A stretch of 64,000 nt of DNA from Terricaulis silvestris. GTDB lineage: Bacteria; Pseudomonadota; Alphaproteobacteria; Caulobacterales; Aquidulcibacteraceae. Position 1 is the stretch's first letter. The number at the start of each line of letters is the position of its first letter. This document shows, one piece after another, positions 1 through 11,548 of this stretch. The stretch lies in contig NZ_CP047045.1 in the NCBI RefSeq assembly GCF_009792355.1, positions 3,126,501-3,190,500 of the forward strand, given 5' to 3'. A program made the translations under genes and the position numbers. The notes beneath the pieces are model-generated. The model had not been told where the DNA came from. It did not search any database and was given only the letters and a program-made list of their open reading frames with translations.

Positions 1-357
1 CAGCGTCGCGCGATCGCCCATTTCCAGGATTGACTGGACTTCTTCGTTCTCGCTGGAGCTGACGATCGACATCCGCCCACGGCCGACTTCGCGGACGTTG
101 GAGATCCAGCGCATCGACTGGCCCTCGCCAGGATCGCCGTTGAAGGCGTAGTCGGCGTCAGGGTCGCGCGCGTAATACGGCGACCATTCCTTGGCGATCC
201 TGAGATCGTTGATCATGGCGAACACCGAAGCGCGCGGGCGCTCGATCGAGGCAGTGCGGGTGACCTCAAGATTGTTCGGCAGCAGGAAGCGGCCAACGCC
301 GTAGAGCACGCCCGTGATGAGCGCGACCACCAGCAATAGCCAAAGAAACCACCTCAT
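1..357 (-). CDS. SRPBCC (polyketide cyclase-like) family protein, partial
   Basis: The gene runs off the left edge, so only the first 119 codons are visible. It begins with one hydrophobic segment (about residues 3-27, MRWFLWLLLVV...), followed by a typical SRPBCC start: a strand with 'TASIERPRASVFAMI', then 'DLRIAKEWSPYYARDPDADY'. Such single-span SRPBCC proteins are usually annotated as polyketide cyclase/START-like lipid-binding proteins, but the ligand is unknown. The start is the ATG at 355-357. No partner gene can be assigned because the downstream side is cut off. Confidence 0.7.
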   Translation of the reverse strand, partial: MRWFLWLLLVVALITGVLYGVGRFLLPNNLEVTRTASIERPRASVFAMINDLRIAKEWSPYYARDPDADYAFNGDPGEGQSMRWISNVREVGRGRMSIVSSSENEEVQSILEMGDRATL

Positions 358-593
358 GCGCCGCCCCTCGCGCCCAAGTTACGAATTGGCAGCGCGTCCA
401 AGGCCTTATCATCGCAACGGAATCCGCGCCACGCGCCGCCATGCATGCTTGCAAGCGCGCTCCGGCCCTCGCGCCAAGCGCGAACCGTTAAGCGTTCGAT
501 TGTCATGCGTCACCCACCCCGGACGACGCCCCCTCAGATGGGTTTTGTTACCACAGGGAAATGTGGGCCGTCAGCCGGTTGCTGCAGTGCAAC

Positions 594-965
594 TCAGGTT
601 TGACTGGCCTTACCCGGCGCCCGCAGCTCGTCCCAGACCTCGAATTCGTAGGCGATGCAGCGTTCCATCATCTCGCGCCAGACCGGCTCGGCGATGGCTT
701 CAAAGGACAAGCCCTGGCGGGCGCATTCGGCCTTCACCTTGGCCAGCACGTCATTGATGCGCTTTTCGTCCCGGACCACGTTGCGGTCGGTTTTGATGCG
801 GGCGGCGGCGTCCATGTAGCCTTGGCGGCGGGCGATCAGCGCGACCAGCATGCGGTCGATTTCGTCCACGCCCTGGCGGACGTCGGTCATGTCCCGGCAA
901 TCGTCCGGGTCCGGCGCTTGGAAGGTTTTGACGGCCTTCAGGGCCGCCGGGCGCGCGTCATCCAT
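594..965 (-). CDS. Chorismate mutase, AroQ class
   Basis: Protein of 123 residues. It would convert chorismate to prephenate for Phe/Tyr synthesis. The AroQ helical pattern is visible: '[20 protein letters not shown]' (helix 1 with the catalytic Arg region), '[20 protein letters not shown]' and a C-terminal '[13 protein letters not shown]' helix, as in small stand-alone or PchB-like mutases. The ATG at 963-965 is preferred over an in-frame TTG six bases upstream. It is divergent from uvrC, and a short palindrome CCCAAAGTTTGGG (967-979) lies directly upstream of the start. An isochorismate-pyruvate lyase activity cannot be excluded from sequence. Confidence 0.85.
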   Translation of the reverse strand: MDDARPAALKAVKTFQAPDPDDCRDMTDVRQGVDEIDRMLVALIARRQGYMDAAARIKTDRNVVRDEKRINDVLAKVKAECARQGLSFEAIAEPVWREMMERCIAYEFEVWDELRAPGKASQT

Positions 966-1084
966 GCCCAAAGTTTGGGGGTGAGCGGGTGAACCGTCCA
1001 GGGGGCGCGGAGCCGCAGGGACATTCCGCCCTGGGATCGGACCAGGGCGGCCCCCATCTCAATGCGCTATCCTTTGAACGAACC

Positions 1085-3196
1085 ATGACAGGCGCCGACA
1101 AACCCATCACGCCATCGCTGGAGCACCTGCCAGCGGAAGACGCGCCGCCGCCCGCGCTGAAAGGCATCGAGGCGCTGCGCGATGCGTGGAAGCGGCTGCC
1201 CATGAAGCCGGGCGTCTACCGCATGATCGGCGGCGACGGCGAGGTGCTCTATGTCGGCAAGGCCAAGAGCCTGAAGAACCGCGTCGGCCAGTACGCTCAA
1301 GGCCGCGGCCACACCAACGCGATCTACCGCATGATCCACCAGACCGTGTCGCTGGAAGTGATCGTCACCGCCACCGAGACAGAAGCGCTTCTGCTTGAGA
1401 CCAACATGATCAAGCGGCTGCGGCCGCGCTACAACGTGTTGATGCGGGACGACAAGAGTTTCCCGTTCATCGCCATCCGCACCGACCACGCCATTCCCGC
1501 GCTGCAGAAGCATCGCGGAGCCAAGAGCTTCAAGGGCAAGTTCTACGGGCCGTTCGCGAGCGCCGGCGCCGTCAACCGCACGCTCAACACGCTGCAGAAA
1601 GCGTTCCTGCTGCGCTCGTGCTCGGACTCCACCTTCAGCGGCCGCACCCGCCCCTGCATGCTTTACCAGATCAAGCGCTGCTCGGCGCCATGCACCGGGC
1701 TGGTGAGCGATACGGAATATGCGGCGCTGGTGAAGGATAGCGCCGACTTCCTTGAAGGCCGCTCATCGCAGCTGCAAGAACGCCTCGCGTTGGAGATGCG
1801 TGACTCCTCCGACAAGCTGGAGTTCGAACACGCCGCGCGCTTGCGCAACCGCATCCGCGCGCTCGCCAGCGTCCGCGCCTCGCAAGGCATCAACCCGCAC
1901 ACCTTCCAGGAAGCCGACGTCTTTGCGCTCCACTGCGAAGGCGGACAATCCTGCGTGCAAGTCTTCTTCTTCCGCGCCGGCCAAAACTGGGGCAACCGCG
2001 CCTACTTCCCGCGCCACGGCGGCGAAGAGCAGCCCGCGGAAATTCTTTCGGCCTTCATCGCTCAATTCTACGACGACCGCGAACCGCCAAAGCTCGTCCT
2101 CTGCAACGTCGAGCCCACCGATCGCGAATTGATCGAAGAAGCGCTCTGCCTCCGCGCCGAATGCAAAGTCGAGATCCGCACGCCGGAGCGTGGCGAGAAG
2201 AAAGAGATTGTAGACGCCGCGTTGCTCAACGCGCGCGAAGCGTTGGGTCGGCGTATGGCCGAAACCGGTAGCGTCGCGAAATTGCTGGATGGCGTGGCGG
2301 AAGTGTTCGGCCTGGCGCAGCGGCCGGAGCGGATCGAGGTTTACGACAACTCCCATATCCAAGGCACGAATGCGTTGGGCGCAATGATCATCGCCGGCCC
2401 CGAGGGCTTCGTGAAGAACCAGTACCGCAAGTTCAACATGAAGGCGGAAGAGTTTCAGGGCGACGACTTCGCCATGATGAAAGCGATGATCCGCCGCAGG
2501 TTCGCGCGGATGTTGGCGGAGCGAGAAGAGACGCCGAACGAAACCTTCTCCCTTGCGGAGAAGGTGGCGAGCGACAGCGAGCCGGATGAGGGGCGTTCCA
2601 ACGATCAGGCGCCTGACCAGTTGAACGCCCCTCACCCCCCAACCCCCTCTCCGCAAGGGAGAGGGGGAGCGATCAGCGACGGCGGTGTCGATTTCTCTAA
2701 GGAGCGCGACGAGCCGGAGCGCGACTCCAAGTTCGGCGCCTGGCCGGATCTCGTGCTGATCGATGGCGGCGACGGCCAGCTCAATGCTGCGCTGGAAGCG
2801 CTCGATGAGCTTGGCCTCAAAAACCGCATCACCATCGCCGGCATCGCCAAGGGCGTCGACCGCGACGCCGGCCGCGAGCGCTTTTTCATCCCCGGCAAGC
2901 CGGCGTTCCGGCTCGATGAGAAGAGCCCCGTGCTCTACTACCTGCAGCGCATGCGCGACGAAGCGCACCGCTTCGCCATCGGCGCCCATCGCGGCAAGCG
3001 CTCGGCCAACATCACCAAGAACCCGCTCGACGAAATCGGCGGCATCGGTCCTGCCCGCAAACGCGCGCTGCTGGATCGCTTCGGCTCCGCCCGCGGCGTC
3101 TCGCGCGCGGCTCTGGCGGAGCTGGAAGTAGTGGACGGCGTCAACAAAGAACTGGCAAAGCGCATCTATGACTTTTTCCACGACAACAAGCGCTGA
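1085..3196 (+). CDS. uvrC: Excinuclease ABC subunit C (UvrC) with in-frame repeat insertion
   Basis: UvrC makes both incisions in nucleotide excision repair after UvrAB damage recognition. The order is complete: GIY-YIG domain (PGVYRMIGG...[13 protein letters not shown]), UVR motif ([17 protein letters not shown]), RNase H-like endonuclease core ([32 protein letters not shown]) and C-terminal helix-hairpin-helix ([18 protein letters not shown]). The ATG at 1085 gives 703 aa; an in-frame GTG at 989 would add a poor 32-residue leader. Residues about 487-528 are encoded by a palindromic repeat inserted in frame in a loop of the endonuclease domain (see 2544-2669). The gene overlaps pgsA by 29 bp. 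Confidence 0.96.
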   Translation: MTGADKPITPSLEHLPAEDAPPPALKGIEALRDAWKRLPMKPGVYRMIGGDGEVLYVGKAKSLKNRVGQYAQGRGHTNAIYRMIHQTVSLEVIVTATETEALLLETNMIKRLRPRYNVLMRDDKSFPFIAIRTDHAIPALQKHRGAKSFKGKFYGPFASAGAVNRTLNTLQKAFLLRSCSDSTFSGRTRPCMLYQIKRCSAPCTGLVSDTEYAALVKDSADFLEGRSSQLQERLALEMRDSSDKLEFEHAARLRNRIRALASVRASQGINPHTFQEADVFALHCEGGQSCVQVFFFRAGQNWGNRAYFPRHGGEEQPAEILSAFIAQFYDDREPPKLVLCNVEPTDRELIEEALCLRAECKVEIRTPERGEKKEIVDAALLNAREALGRRMAETGSVAKLLDGVAEVFGLAQRPERIEVYDNSHIQGTNALGAMIIAGPEGFVKNQYRKFNMKAEEFQGDDFAMMKAMIRRRFARMLAEREETPNETFSLAEKVASDSEPDEGRSNDQAPDQLNAPHPPTPSPQGRGGAISDGGVDFSKERDEPERDSKFGAWPDLVLIDGGDGQLNAALEALDELGLKNRITIAGIAKGVDRDAGRERFFIPGKPAFRLDEKSPVLYYLQRMRDEAHRFAIGAHRGKRSANITKNPLDEIGGIGPARKRALLDRFGSARGVSRAALAELEVVDGVNKELAKRIYDFFHDNKR
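2544..2669 (+). repeat. Palindromic element inside uvrC (copy 1)
   Basis: About 126 bp of nested palindrome. The outer arms CTCCCTTGCGGAGA and TCTCCGCAAGGGAG are perfect complements (14 bp). The inner arms TGAGGGGCGTTC and GAACGCCCCTCA pair over 12 bp, and TCAGGCGCCTGA is a perfect palindrome at the centre. A second, intergenic copy with the same layout lies at 44156-44273. In uvrC the element is read through without a stop, giving a peptide starting [16 protein letters not shown]. It behaves like the protein-coding palindromic elements known from Rickettsia, but the sequence family is different. Confidence 0.9.
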
Positions 3197-3815
3197 CGCC
3201 CCCGCGCGCAAAAGCGCGATTCCGGTGATGCTCACTGTCTTCCGCATCGCGATGTCACCGGCGATCGCGGCGCTGGTGCTGTGGGCCGCAAACGAGACCT
3301 ATGCGGACCGCCTACTCGCCGGCTTCATTTACACGCTGTGCTTGCTCCTCTTCATCCTTGCGGCGCTGACCGATTGGCTTGACGGCTATCTCGCGCGAAA
3401 GCTCGACGCGGTAACGCCGCTCGGCGCAGCACTCGATCACAGCGCCGACAAAGTGCTGATCACCTGCGTGCTGGTCGCGCTCGCCTATGCCGCGCTGCCG
3501 TTGCCGCTGGTGGCGGCGTCGGTGATCATCCTCGGCCGTGACGTCGCCGTCGCCGGTTTGCGCGAAGGCATCGCGGCGCAGGGGAAGACGCTGCCGGTGA
3601 GTTCGCTTGGCAAATGGAAAGCCGCGGCCGAGATGGCCGGCGTCGGCGCTTTCCTCGCCTTTCAGGCAAGCGCGCTGTTGGCCTCGGCCATGAGCATGCC
3701 GGTGAGCGTTGTGCTGGGTTTGGATTGGGCCGCGCGCATCTTGCTGTGGAGCGCCGCGGTGTTGGCGTTGATCAGCAGCGCGCAATACGTGGCGACGCTG
3801 CTGAAGCGCGGTTAG
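3168..3815 (+). CDS. pgsA: CDP-diacylglycerol--glycerol-3-phosphate 3-phosphatidyltransferase
   Basis: Membrane enzyme of 215 residues that makes phosphatidylglycerol-phosphate from CDP-diacylglycerol and glycerol-3-phosphate. The CDP-alcohol phosphatidyltransferase signature is complete: D-x2-D-G-x2-A-R-x8-G-x3-D-x3-D is read as DWLDGYLAR...[10 protein letters not shown]. Several hydrophobic spans follow. The start lies inside the end of uvrC (29 bp overlap), an arrangement common in alphaproteobacteria. The stop overlaps the tiny convergent ORF at 3812-3892. Confidence 0.94.
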   Translation: MTFSTTTSADAPARKSAIPVMLTVFRIAMSPAIAALVLWAANETYADRLLAGFIYTLCLLLFILAALTDWLDGYLARKLDAVTPLGAALDHSADKVLITCVLVALAYAALPLPLVAASVIILGRDVAVAGLREGIAAQGKTLPVSSLGKWKAAAEMAGVGAFLAFQASALLASAMSMPVSVVLGLDWAARILLWSAAVLALISSAQYVATLLKRG

Positions 3816-3892
3816 TCCGGGCGCCCGAATTCAACGATGTTGAGCAGGAAGATCGCGGCGATGAAGACGCCGATGGCGATGAGAGCGGCCAT
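3812..3892 (-). CDS. Putative 26-residue membrane peptide
   Basis: Short ORF, ATG to TAA, giving MAALIAIGVFIAAIFLLNIV followed by EFGRPD. This is a single hydrophobic helix with a short polar tail, the form of a membrane microprotein. It overlaps the pgsA stop by a few bases in convergent orientation. The upstream CTCGGGG is only a weak ribosome-binding site. There is no recognised family. Base composition permits a chance ORF, so confidence is moderate. Confidence 0.4.
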   Translation of the reverse strand: MAALIAIGVFIAAIFLLNIVEFGRPD

Positions 3893-3967
3893 GGAAAACC
3901 CCGAGATTCGATAACAAGTTGCCCCGGCTCTACCCGATCCGGCCGGACCCCGCCAAGGGGCGATGCG

Positions 3968-4342
3968 TCACACGTGCTGGACCACCGAGAGCAAATTCAG
4001 GTCAGGGTCGTGAAACCAGGCCACTTTTGTGCCGTCCGGGGCGGCCCAAATTCCGCGCGCGTCCTGCACGAAGAAGCCGTAACGGGCAAACACGACGCCC
4101 TTGGCGGTGAGGCCATCAACCGCCTTCTCGATGTCATCGACCTGGAACGCCAGCACCGCATACTGCGCCGGCATTACAGCCGGCACGCGCGACACGCGCA
4201 CACGCGCGTTCTTGCCTTCGAACACCATCGCGTAGCTGTCGTCGGTGATGAACTTCAGCCCCAGCGTATCGGCGTAAAATGCCTTCGCCACTTCCGGTTT
4301 CATGGTGCCGACTAGAGCCGTAACCGTCGCTGATCCGAGCAT
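3968..4342 (-). CDS. VOC (glyoxalase-fold) family protein
   Basis: Protein of 124 residues when started at the inner ATG (MLGSATVTALVG); the outer TTG-like start adds ten unlikely residues. It shows the vicinal-oxygen-chelate pattern: 'KAFYADTLGLKFITDD' early, 'YAVLAFQVDDIEKAVDGLTA' in the middle and 'FHDPDLNLLSVVQHV' at the end. Members are metal-dependent dioxygenases, glyoxalases or resistance proteins; the substrate here is unknown. It stands alone on the minus strand. Confidence 0.8.
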   Translation of the reverse strand: MLGSATVTALVGTMKPEVAKAFYADTLGLKFITDDSYAMVFEGKNARVRVSRVPAVMPAQYAVLAFQVDDIEKAVDGLTAKGVVFARYGFFVQDARGIWAAPDGTKVAWFHDPDLNLLSVVQHV

Positions 4343-4425
4343 GTGCGCCTCCGTGCGAGCGTGGCGTAGCACGGCCGTTAAGGTTGCTAAAGTGTTGGCG
4401 CCCGGTTTGCGTCAGCCGTCTCGCA

Positions 4426-4620
4426 ATGAAGCGCGACCAGACCGACCGGCACGCGCTTTACGCTAACGGCGTCCGCCGCGACGCGTGGCGCGCTGAACTG
4501 CTGCACGAAGAGCTGGCCGAAAAGGCCGCCGCGCGGCGTGCGTCGGGGCGCATGCGCTGGGCGATCGCCGCCGGATTCGTGTTGGGCCTGGTCGGCAGCT
4601 ACTTCACGCACCTCGCATAA
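4426..4620 (+). CDS. Small hypothetical protein with C-terminal membrane helix
   Basis: 64 residues starting MKRDQTDRHALYANGVRRDA. The N-terminal half is charged and probably helical (AELLHEELAEKAAARRA). The C-terminus is one hydrophobic span, WAIAAGFVLGLVGSYFTHLA. An in-frame start 42 bases upstream is less likely. No known family is recognised. It converges on ftsH, with a hairpin between them. Confidence 0.55.
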   Translation: MKRDQTDRHALYANGVRRDAWRAELLHEELAEKAAARRASGRMRWAIAAGFVLGLVGSYFTHLA

Positions 4621-4623
4621 CAA

Positions 4624-4649
4624 AACCGCCGGCGTTGCCGCCGGCGGTT
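4624..4649 (-). terminator. Hairpin downstream of ftsH
   Basis: A perfect 10-bp stem, AACCGCCGGC / GCCGGCGGTT, with a 6-base loop. Read on the minus strand the right arm is followed by TTTTG, as expected for an intrinsic terminator of ftsH. It lies between convergent genes and could serve both. Confidence 0.75.
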
Positions 4650-4676
4650 GATGCTTCCGAGCTTTAGGCGCGCAGT

Positions 4677-6611
<1,935 letters not shown>

Positions 6612-6773
6612 GAACCGACCTTCTGGGCGCGCGCGAACGTCATGATCCGCGCGGAAACTCTTTGTTCAGCAAGATAGGGACACTGCCCGCCCCTGAACAC
6701 CCCTTACTCTGCCACGGTGCAGGTCAAGGCGGGGTGAACGCGAGAGCTGAAAATTCACCAGGATTTCGCGGTG

Positions 6774-7970
6774 TTAATCACGTCCCAGCACGTGCTGGAC
6801 GCGCTCTCTAAGCAACCAATGCGGCGACGCGACGGCCAGCACCGCACGTTCCTCACCGCGCGCTAACCAAGGCGCGCGGTTTTCGACGACCACAGACCAA
6901 CCGGACTGCGGCGCCGTCAGCGCCAACCGGGCGTCCCAAACCGTCTCGACGCCAGCCGCCAAATGCAGCGGCGCGATGCCCGGAGTTCCATCTGCTCGCC
7001 CCTCCAACGCGCCGCGATCGCGAGAGAGGACGAGCGCGTCGCCGCGCCTGCGCAGTAGTGCGCCCGCCAACGTCGCGCCTGTGAATGAGCCGGCCTGCAC
7101 AGCATCGTCGATCGCAGCGACATCGTCGGCATCTGGGCCGCGCGCGTGGCCGCCCGCAGCGGTGATCAGTACCTGAAGCGCGCGCTGACGCACCGGCGCG
7201 TCAGCGTCGGAAGGCGCGAGCGTGATCTCATTGTCCTCAAACATCGCGGACGCGGCAATCAGCGAAGACGCGCCTTCATCGATCTGCGCCATCACCGTTT
7301 GCAACCGCGCCGCCACCGCCGCCAACCGCATTGTATCGATGCCAGCGCCCTCTTGTTCCGCAAGAAAGACACGTGCACGAACGCGGGCGTAGATCTGGTT
7401 CTCGTTGGCGGGATCTTCGATCCAATTGAGCTGGTGCGTGCGCAAATAGTCGCGAACAACTCGCCGGCGCACCGAGAGCAGCGGTCGCGCCAGCCAAAGC
7501 CCACGCCCCTCTGGCCAGATCGGCATCGGCGCGAACGCACGCATTCCCGCAAGCCCACGCAAGCCAGAGTCGCGCTGCATCCGCATCAGCACCGTCTCGG
7601 CCTGATCGTCCTGCGTATGGCCGGTGACGATCACACGCGCCCCGCAGTTGCGCGCCGCAGCGCACAGCGCGCGATAGCGCGCAACGCGCGCCGCTTCGTG
7701 CGCACGGTTGGCGCCTTCGTTCCAATGGAGTTTTTCGATTTGCGCTGGCCGGTCCAAGAACTCGGCGATATCCGCCGCGCGCCGCGCGTCTTGGTCCGAT
7801 CCCGCGCGCAGACCGTGATCCACGACAATCGCGCGCACGTCGCGATCGTGGAGCGTCTCCGCCAACAAGTCCAGAAGTGCTACGGAATCGCCGCCGCCTG
7901 AGAGCGCAACGAGGATCGGGCCGTCGCCCGCCTTCGCCGTCATCTGCTCGATCGTCAGCCGATCGAGCAT
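6774..7970 (-). CDS. tilS: tRNA(Ile)-lysidine synthetase
   Basis: 398-residue enzyme that converts cytidine 34 of the CAU-anticodon tRNA-Ile to lysidine so that it reads AUA. The N-terminal PP-loop SGGGDS (residues 25-30) binds ATP, and further N-type ATP-PPase motifs include 'VIVTGHTQDDQAETVLMRM'. It follows cpoB by 9 bp on the same strand and precedes ftsH, the usual order in alphaproteobacteria. Confidence 0.92.
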   Translation of the reverse strand: MLDRLTIEQMTAKAGDGPILVALSGGGDSVALLDLLAETLHDRDVRAIVVDHGLRAGSDQDARRAADIAEFLDRPAQIEKLHWNEGANRAHEAARVARYRALCAAARNCGARVIVTGHTQDDQAETVLMRMQRDSGLRGLAGMRAFAPMPIWPEGRGLWLARPLLSVRRRVVRDYLRTHQLNWIEDPANENQIYARVRARVFLAEQEGAGIDTMRLAAVAARLQTVMAQIDEGASSLIAASAMFEDNEITLAPSDADAPVRQRALQVLITAAGGHARGPDADDVAAIDDAVQAGSFTGATLAGALLRRRGDALVLSRDRGALEGRADGTPGIAPLHLAAGVETVWDARLALTAPQSGWSVVVENRAPWLARGEERAVLAVASPHWLLRERVQHVLGRD

Positions 7971-7979
7971 GACGTCACA

Positions 7980-8828
7980 TCAGGCTGCGCACTGCGCAGC
8001 ACGCGCTTCGCGCGCCGCCAGATCGCGGATGTTGCGCGCTGCGTTGGGATAGCGCCGCACCAGGCTGCTGAATGCTTGGCAGGCTTGCGCGCGCTGTTCC
8101 ATGCCGGCGAGCGCCATGCCAAGCCGCACCTGCGCTTCGGGCGCACGCGGGCCTTGTGGCGTGTCTCGCAGATACTGGACGAAATTCGCGGCGGCATCCT
8201 GATAGTTATTGCGCGCCAGCTGCGTGAAGGCGAACCAGAACCGCGCATCCGCCGCCGTCGGGGCTTGCGGGTAGCGCTGTAAAAAATCCTCGAACGCGAC
8301 TTCGGCCTCGGCGTAGTTGCCGTCGACCAGCAATTCACGGGCGCGGCTATAGGCGTCGGCCGGGTCCATCACCGGCGTCGCCGTGTCTGTGGTGCTGGCT
8401 GACATTGAGCCCAGCGTGCCAGTGGCGGCGCGCTGCGCGCCGGTCAGTTCCGAGGGCGCGGCCTCGGCCGAACCGCCTGAGCGTTGCGTCGGCGCGGGCG
8501 TTGCGCCATCCGCCGGAGCAGGCGCCGTCAGCCCTTCTTGCAGCGAGCGGTTCACGCCCACCGCTTCGTCAACCAGGCCCTGAAGCCGGTTCACATTGCG
8601 GTTGGCTTCGTTGAGCTGGCGCTGCAGCTGTTCGTTACGGGCCTCCGCCTCGCGGAGCTGGGTCTCCAGCTCCTCGATCCGGTCCTGCCGGGCGTCAGCC
8701 GTGCTGGATACCGCGGGCGGCGGCAGCCGCGTTTGCGCCGCTGCCGGCAGGGCAAAAAGAAGCCCGGCCGCGGCGATGATCGCCGCGAGCCGGGCCGTTC
8801 TCGAAAATGGCGCCGAATGATCCGTCAT
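7980..8828 (-). CDS. cpoB: Tol-Pal system protein CpoB/YbgF
   Basis: 282-residue periplasmic protein. It has a signal peptide ending LFALPAAAQ, then a coiled coil (about residues 47-92, RIEELETQLREAEARNEQLQ and following), a Pro/Ala linker, and C-terminal TPR repeats beginning 'DAYSRARELLVDGNYAEAE'. CpoB links peptidoglycan synthesis to Tol-driven outer-membrane constriction. Position just after pal in the tol operon supports the call. Confidence 0.93.
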   Translation of the reverse strand: MTDHSAPFSRTARLAAIIAAAGLLFALPAAAQTRLPPPAVSSTADARQDRIEELETQLREAEARNEQLQRQLNEANRNVNRLQGLVDEAVGVNRSLQEGLTAPAPADGATPAPTQRSGGSAEAAPSELTGAQRAATGTLGSMSASTTDTATPVMDPADAYSRARELLVDGNYAEAEVAFEDFLQRYPQAPTAADARFWFAFTQLARNNYQDAAANFVQYLRDTPQGPRAPEAQVRLGMALAGMEQRAQACQAFSSLVRRYPNAARNIRDLAAREARAAQCAA

Positions 8829-8870
8829 AAGCTCACACCTAGTACGGGCGCTCGGGCCAAATTTGGGCGC

Positions 8871-9371
8871 TTACGAGGTCGTGCCGCTGACGATGTTGGA
8901 GTGTGCGTTTCTGTTCACACTCCAGGCTTCCTCGTTCGAGCGGGGGTCGAGCGGGCGTTCCTTGCCGTAGGACACCGTCTCAAGCCGGGCGGCCGGGACG
9001 CCGAGCGACACCAGATAGTCGCGCGCGGCGGCCGCGCGGCGGGCGCCGAGGGCCAAGTTGTACTCGCGGGTGCCGCGTTCGTCGGCGTTGCCGGCGACCA
9101 GCAGGCGCACGTTCGGATACTGACGGAGCCAAGCGGCCTGACGCTCAAGCACCTGGCGCGCTTCCGGCGTCAGATCGAAACGGTCGTAGCCAAAGAAAAC
9201 GCGGTCACCGACGGAGACGCGGAAGTCTTCAACCGAACCCGGCGTCGGGCCGGACGGTTGCGAAGGTTGCGACGGTTGCGAAGGCGCATCCGGCGTCGGG
9301 GTAGGCTCAGGACGGCTGGCGCACGCGGACAGCGCACCCACAGCGGCAAGAGCGATCAGGACATTACGCAT
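8871..9371 (-). CDS. pal: Peptidoglycan-associated lipoprotein Pal
   Basis: 166 residues. The lipobox ALSAC gives a lipidated Cys at about residue 17, followed by a Pro/Ser/Gln-rich spacer (SQPSQPSQPSGP). An OmpA-like peptidoglycan-binding domain follows (VFFGYDRFDLTPEARQVL; VAGNADERGTREYNLALGAR; RLETVSYGKERPLD). It anchors the outer membrane to peptidoglycan and interacts with TolB. A likely promoter lies in the 108-bp gap to tolB. Confidence 0.95.
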   Translation of the reverse strand: MRNVLIALAAVGALSACASRPEPTPTPDAPSQPSQPSQPSGPTPGSVEDFRVSVGDRVFFGYDRFDLTPEARQVLERQAAWLRQYPNVRLLVAGNADERGTREYNLALGARRAAAARDYLVSLGVPAARLETVSYGKERPLDPRSNEEAWSVNRNAHSNIVSGTTS

Positions 9372-9439
9372 TGGCTCAAAACTCCCTCAAGCGACGTACG
9401 CTTTCGGCAACGGGAAATCCCCACCCGTGCTGAATGCTA

Positions 9440-9468
9440 TAATTACCGACGTGGTTCCTACCGTACAA
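9440..9468 (-). promoter_or_regulatory. Candidate pal promoter
   Basis: On the minus strand a -35-like TTGTAC (9463-9468) lies 17 bases before a -10-like TAATTA (9440-9445), in the AT-richest part of the tolB-pal gap. It is placed to transcribe pal-cpoB-tilS separately from tolQRAB. This is inferred from hexamer match and spacing only. Confidence 0.4.
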
Positions 9469-9479
9469 TCGTGTTCCCT

Positions 9480-10814
9480 TCACGGCAGCAAAGGCGACCA
9501 GGCGGGGTCGGAAGCGTCGGTTTGCGTTGGAATCTGACGCAAATTTCGCCCCGTAAGGTCAACAGACCATAACCGCGCGCCGGTGCCGCGACCTTCGCGG
9601 AAGAACATAATCACGCGCCCATTAGGCGACCACGTTGGCGCTTCGTCGAGATAGCTCTCGGTTAAGATGCGTTCACCAGAACCATCGGGGCGCATCACGC
9701 CGATCGCGAACGCACCGCCGGATTGGCGCGTAAACGCAATCAAATCACCGCGCGGCGACCACACTGGGGTTGAGTAACGCCCTTCGCCGAAGCTGACGCG
9801 GCGCTGCCCCGAACCATCGGCGTTCATCACATAAAGCTGCGGAGAACCGCCGCGGTCTGAGTTGAACACGATCTGCGAGCCATCCGGCGAGTATGACGGT
9901 GATGTGTCGATCGCGGCGTGGTTGGTCAGCCTTTGGCGTCCGCGCGAACGCAGATCCATCGCGTAGATTTCGCTATTGCCGTTCATATCGAGCGTGAACA
10001 CCACGCGCGAGCCATCCGGCGCGAACCGCGGCGCAAACGTCATGCCCGGGAAATCGCCCAGCACTTCGCGGCGATTGGTTTCGAGATTGTACAAGAACAC
10101 GCGCGGCGCGCCGGTCTCGAAGCTCATGTAGGTGATCATTTGCGTCGAGGGCGAGAAGCGCGGCGTCAACACCATGGCGTCGGCGCTGGTGAGGAAGAAC
10201 GGATTGGCCCCGTCCTGGTCCATGATCATCAGCCGCTTGATGCGGCGCGTGCGCGGGCCGGACTCCGAGACGAACACGATACGCGTATCGAAATAACCGC
10301 GCTCGCCGGTGAGCTGTTCGTAGATCTGATCCGAGATGCGGTGCGCGATGCGGCGCCAATTGTCCGGTGTCGTCGCGTACTGAAAGCCGGTCATGGATTC
10401 CTGAGCCAGCACGTCCCAGAGCCGGAACTCGATGCGGATCCGCCCGTCCGGCAGCGGCGTCACTTGGCCAACCACCAGAGCTTGCGCGTCGATCACCCGC
10501 CAATCGGAGAAGCGCGGCGGCACTTCCATTGCCGTGATGCGCTCGATGAAAGCGGCGGGCTCAATTGGACGGAAGAGCCCCGAGCGATCCAGATTGGCGC
10601 GGATCACGCCCGCGACGTCACGGCCGACTTGCTGCGCCGGTCCACTGCCGCCGATAAAATCGGTGACCGCGATCGGCATCGGGTTCAGGTGGCCCTGATT
10701 GATGTCGACGTGCACACGGCCGATCGGCTGCGACGTGTCCTGCGCGAACGCTGGCGCTGAGATACAAAGCGCGGCCGCGACCAGCGCGAGGGCGATCATT
10801 CTGATGGAGCGCAT
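9480..10814 (-). CDS. tolB: Tol-Pal system periplasmic protein TolB
   Basis: 444 residues from the ATG at 10814, which sits six bases after a GAGGAA ribosome-binding site; another in-frame ATG at 10820 overlaps that site. There is a signal peptide ([11 protein letters not shown]) and an N-terminal domain. The C-terminal beta-propeller carries repeated blades such as '[19 protein letters not shown]', '[19 protein letters not shown]' and '[19 protein letters not shown]'. It binds Pal and TolA in the envelope. It directly follows tolA. Confidence 0.96.
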   Translation of the reverse strand: MRSIRMIALALVAAALCISAPAFAQDTSQPIGRVHVDINQGHLNPMPIAVTDFIGGSGPAQQVGRDVAGVIRANLDRSGLFRPIEPAAFIERITAMEVPPRFSDWRVIDAQALVVGQVTPLPDGRIRIEFRLWDVLAQESMTGFQYATTPDNWRRIAHRISDQIYEQLTGERGYFDTRIVFVSESGPRTRRIKRLMIMDQDGANPFFLTSADAMVLTPRFSPSTQMITYMSFETGAPRVFLYNLETNRREVLGDFPGMTFAPRFAPDGSRVVFTLDMNGNSEIYAMDLRSRGRQRLTNHAAIDTSPSYSPDGSQIVFNSDRGGSPQLYVMNADGSGQRRVSFGEGRYSTPVWSPRGDLIAFTRQSGGAFAIGVMRPDGSGERILTESYLDEAPTWSPNGRVIMFFREGRGTGARLWSVDLTGRNLRQIPTQTDASDPAWSPLLP

Positions 10815-10824
10815 GGGCATTTCC

Positions 10825-11544
10825 TCAAGACGGCTGATTTAGCCCGAAAGTGAATTCCAGCTCGTCCCACGCGTCGTAACGCGAGCCAACGACCGGGTCT
10901 TCCGGGAAAAAAGTGAAATCGCAAGAGCGCACGGCGCGCAGGGCATTCTCCACGGCGGCGCGCATCGGCGCGTCGAACGTATAATTTGTCGGCCGAATAA
11001 CGCGCGGCTGGCCGCGCAAGTTGCCGTTGCGGTCGAGATCGAATTCCAAAGTGACGTTGAGCCGCTCCGGGTCCGGCAAATCCGACGGCATGCGCCAGCA
11101 GCGCATCATGGCGCGCCGGTTGAGCGCCGTGACGCGATCGCGAATGGCGACGGTGTCGCCTGTGCCGGCGCCCGCGCCGGGCCGGGTGGTGTCGGCGGTT
11201 TCGCCGGTCTCCTGACGTCTGCCGCGATCTTTGTCGTAGTTTCTGAGAAGGTCTTCAAAAGAGTCCCGAGCCTGGTCTGGACGCTGGCGCGGCGGCGTCG
11301 GCGTGGGAACTGGCCTCGGCGCAGGCACGGCCTCGCTGATTTCATCGGCCTGCTCTTCGCCCTCGACCTCAACTTGTTCGGCAAGCGCACGCACGTTCGA
11401 CTCGAGCGAGACGTCGACGATCTCGACCGGAACGACGATGCCCTGCCCCGCGGATGGCAACGATGAACTCGCTTCCCAGGCCAGCAGGGTCATCATCACT
11501 GCGCCGACGTGGCCGATGATCGAAACGATGACGCCGGGGCGCAT
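10825..11544 (-). CDS. tolA: TolA-like cell envelope protein
   Basis: 239 residues. One N-terminal membrane helix ([19 protein letters not shown]) is followed by an acidic, then Pro/Arg-rich linker (about 65-140). The C-terminal TolA/TonB-like domain includes '[20 protein letters not shown]' and '[17 protein letters not shown]'. TolA transmits proton-motive force from TolQR to Pal/TolB. The long helical domain II of enterobacterial TolA is replaced by a short Pro-rich linker, as is usual in alphaproteobacteria. The tolR stop lies 4 bp upstream of its start. Confidence 0.88.
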   Translation of the reverse strand: MRPGVIVSIIGHVGAVMMTLLAWEASSSLPSAGQGIVVPVEIVDVSLESNVRALAEQVEVEGEEQADEISEAVPAPRPVPTPTPPRQRPDQARDSFEDLLRNYDKDRGRRQETGETADTTRPGAGAGTGDTVAIRDRVTALNRRAMMRCWRMPSDLPDPERLNVTLEFDLDRNGNLRGQPRVIRPTNYTFDAPMRAAVENALRAVRSCDFTFFPEDPVVGSRYDAWDELEFTFGLNQPS

Positions 11545-11548
11545 GGCG

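Noticed and set aside
967-979. CCCAAAGTTTGGG palindrome between chorismate mutase and uvrC
   Set aside because: Too short and without a nearby regulator to call an operator; mentioned only in the gene entry.
989-1084. Upstream GTG start for uvrC
   Set aside because: Adds a 32-residue leader unlike UvrC; the ATG at 1085 gives the usual N-terminus.
1763-3247. 494-codon minus-strand open frame opposite uvrC
   Set aside because: Shadow of uvrC in GC-rich DNA; the plus strand has complete UvrC motifs.
6612-6773. Possible heat-shock promoter ahead of ftsH
   Set aside because: A CCTATCT box resembles a -10 element for RpoH in alphaproteobacteria, but no matching -35 at the right distance was found.
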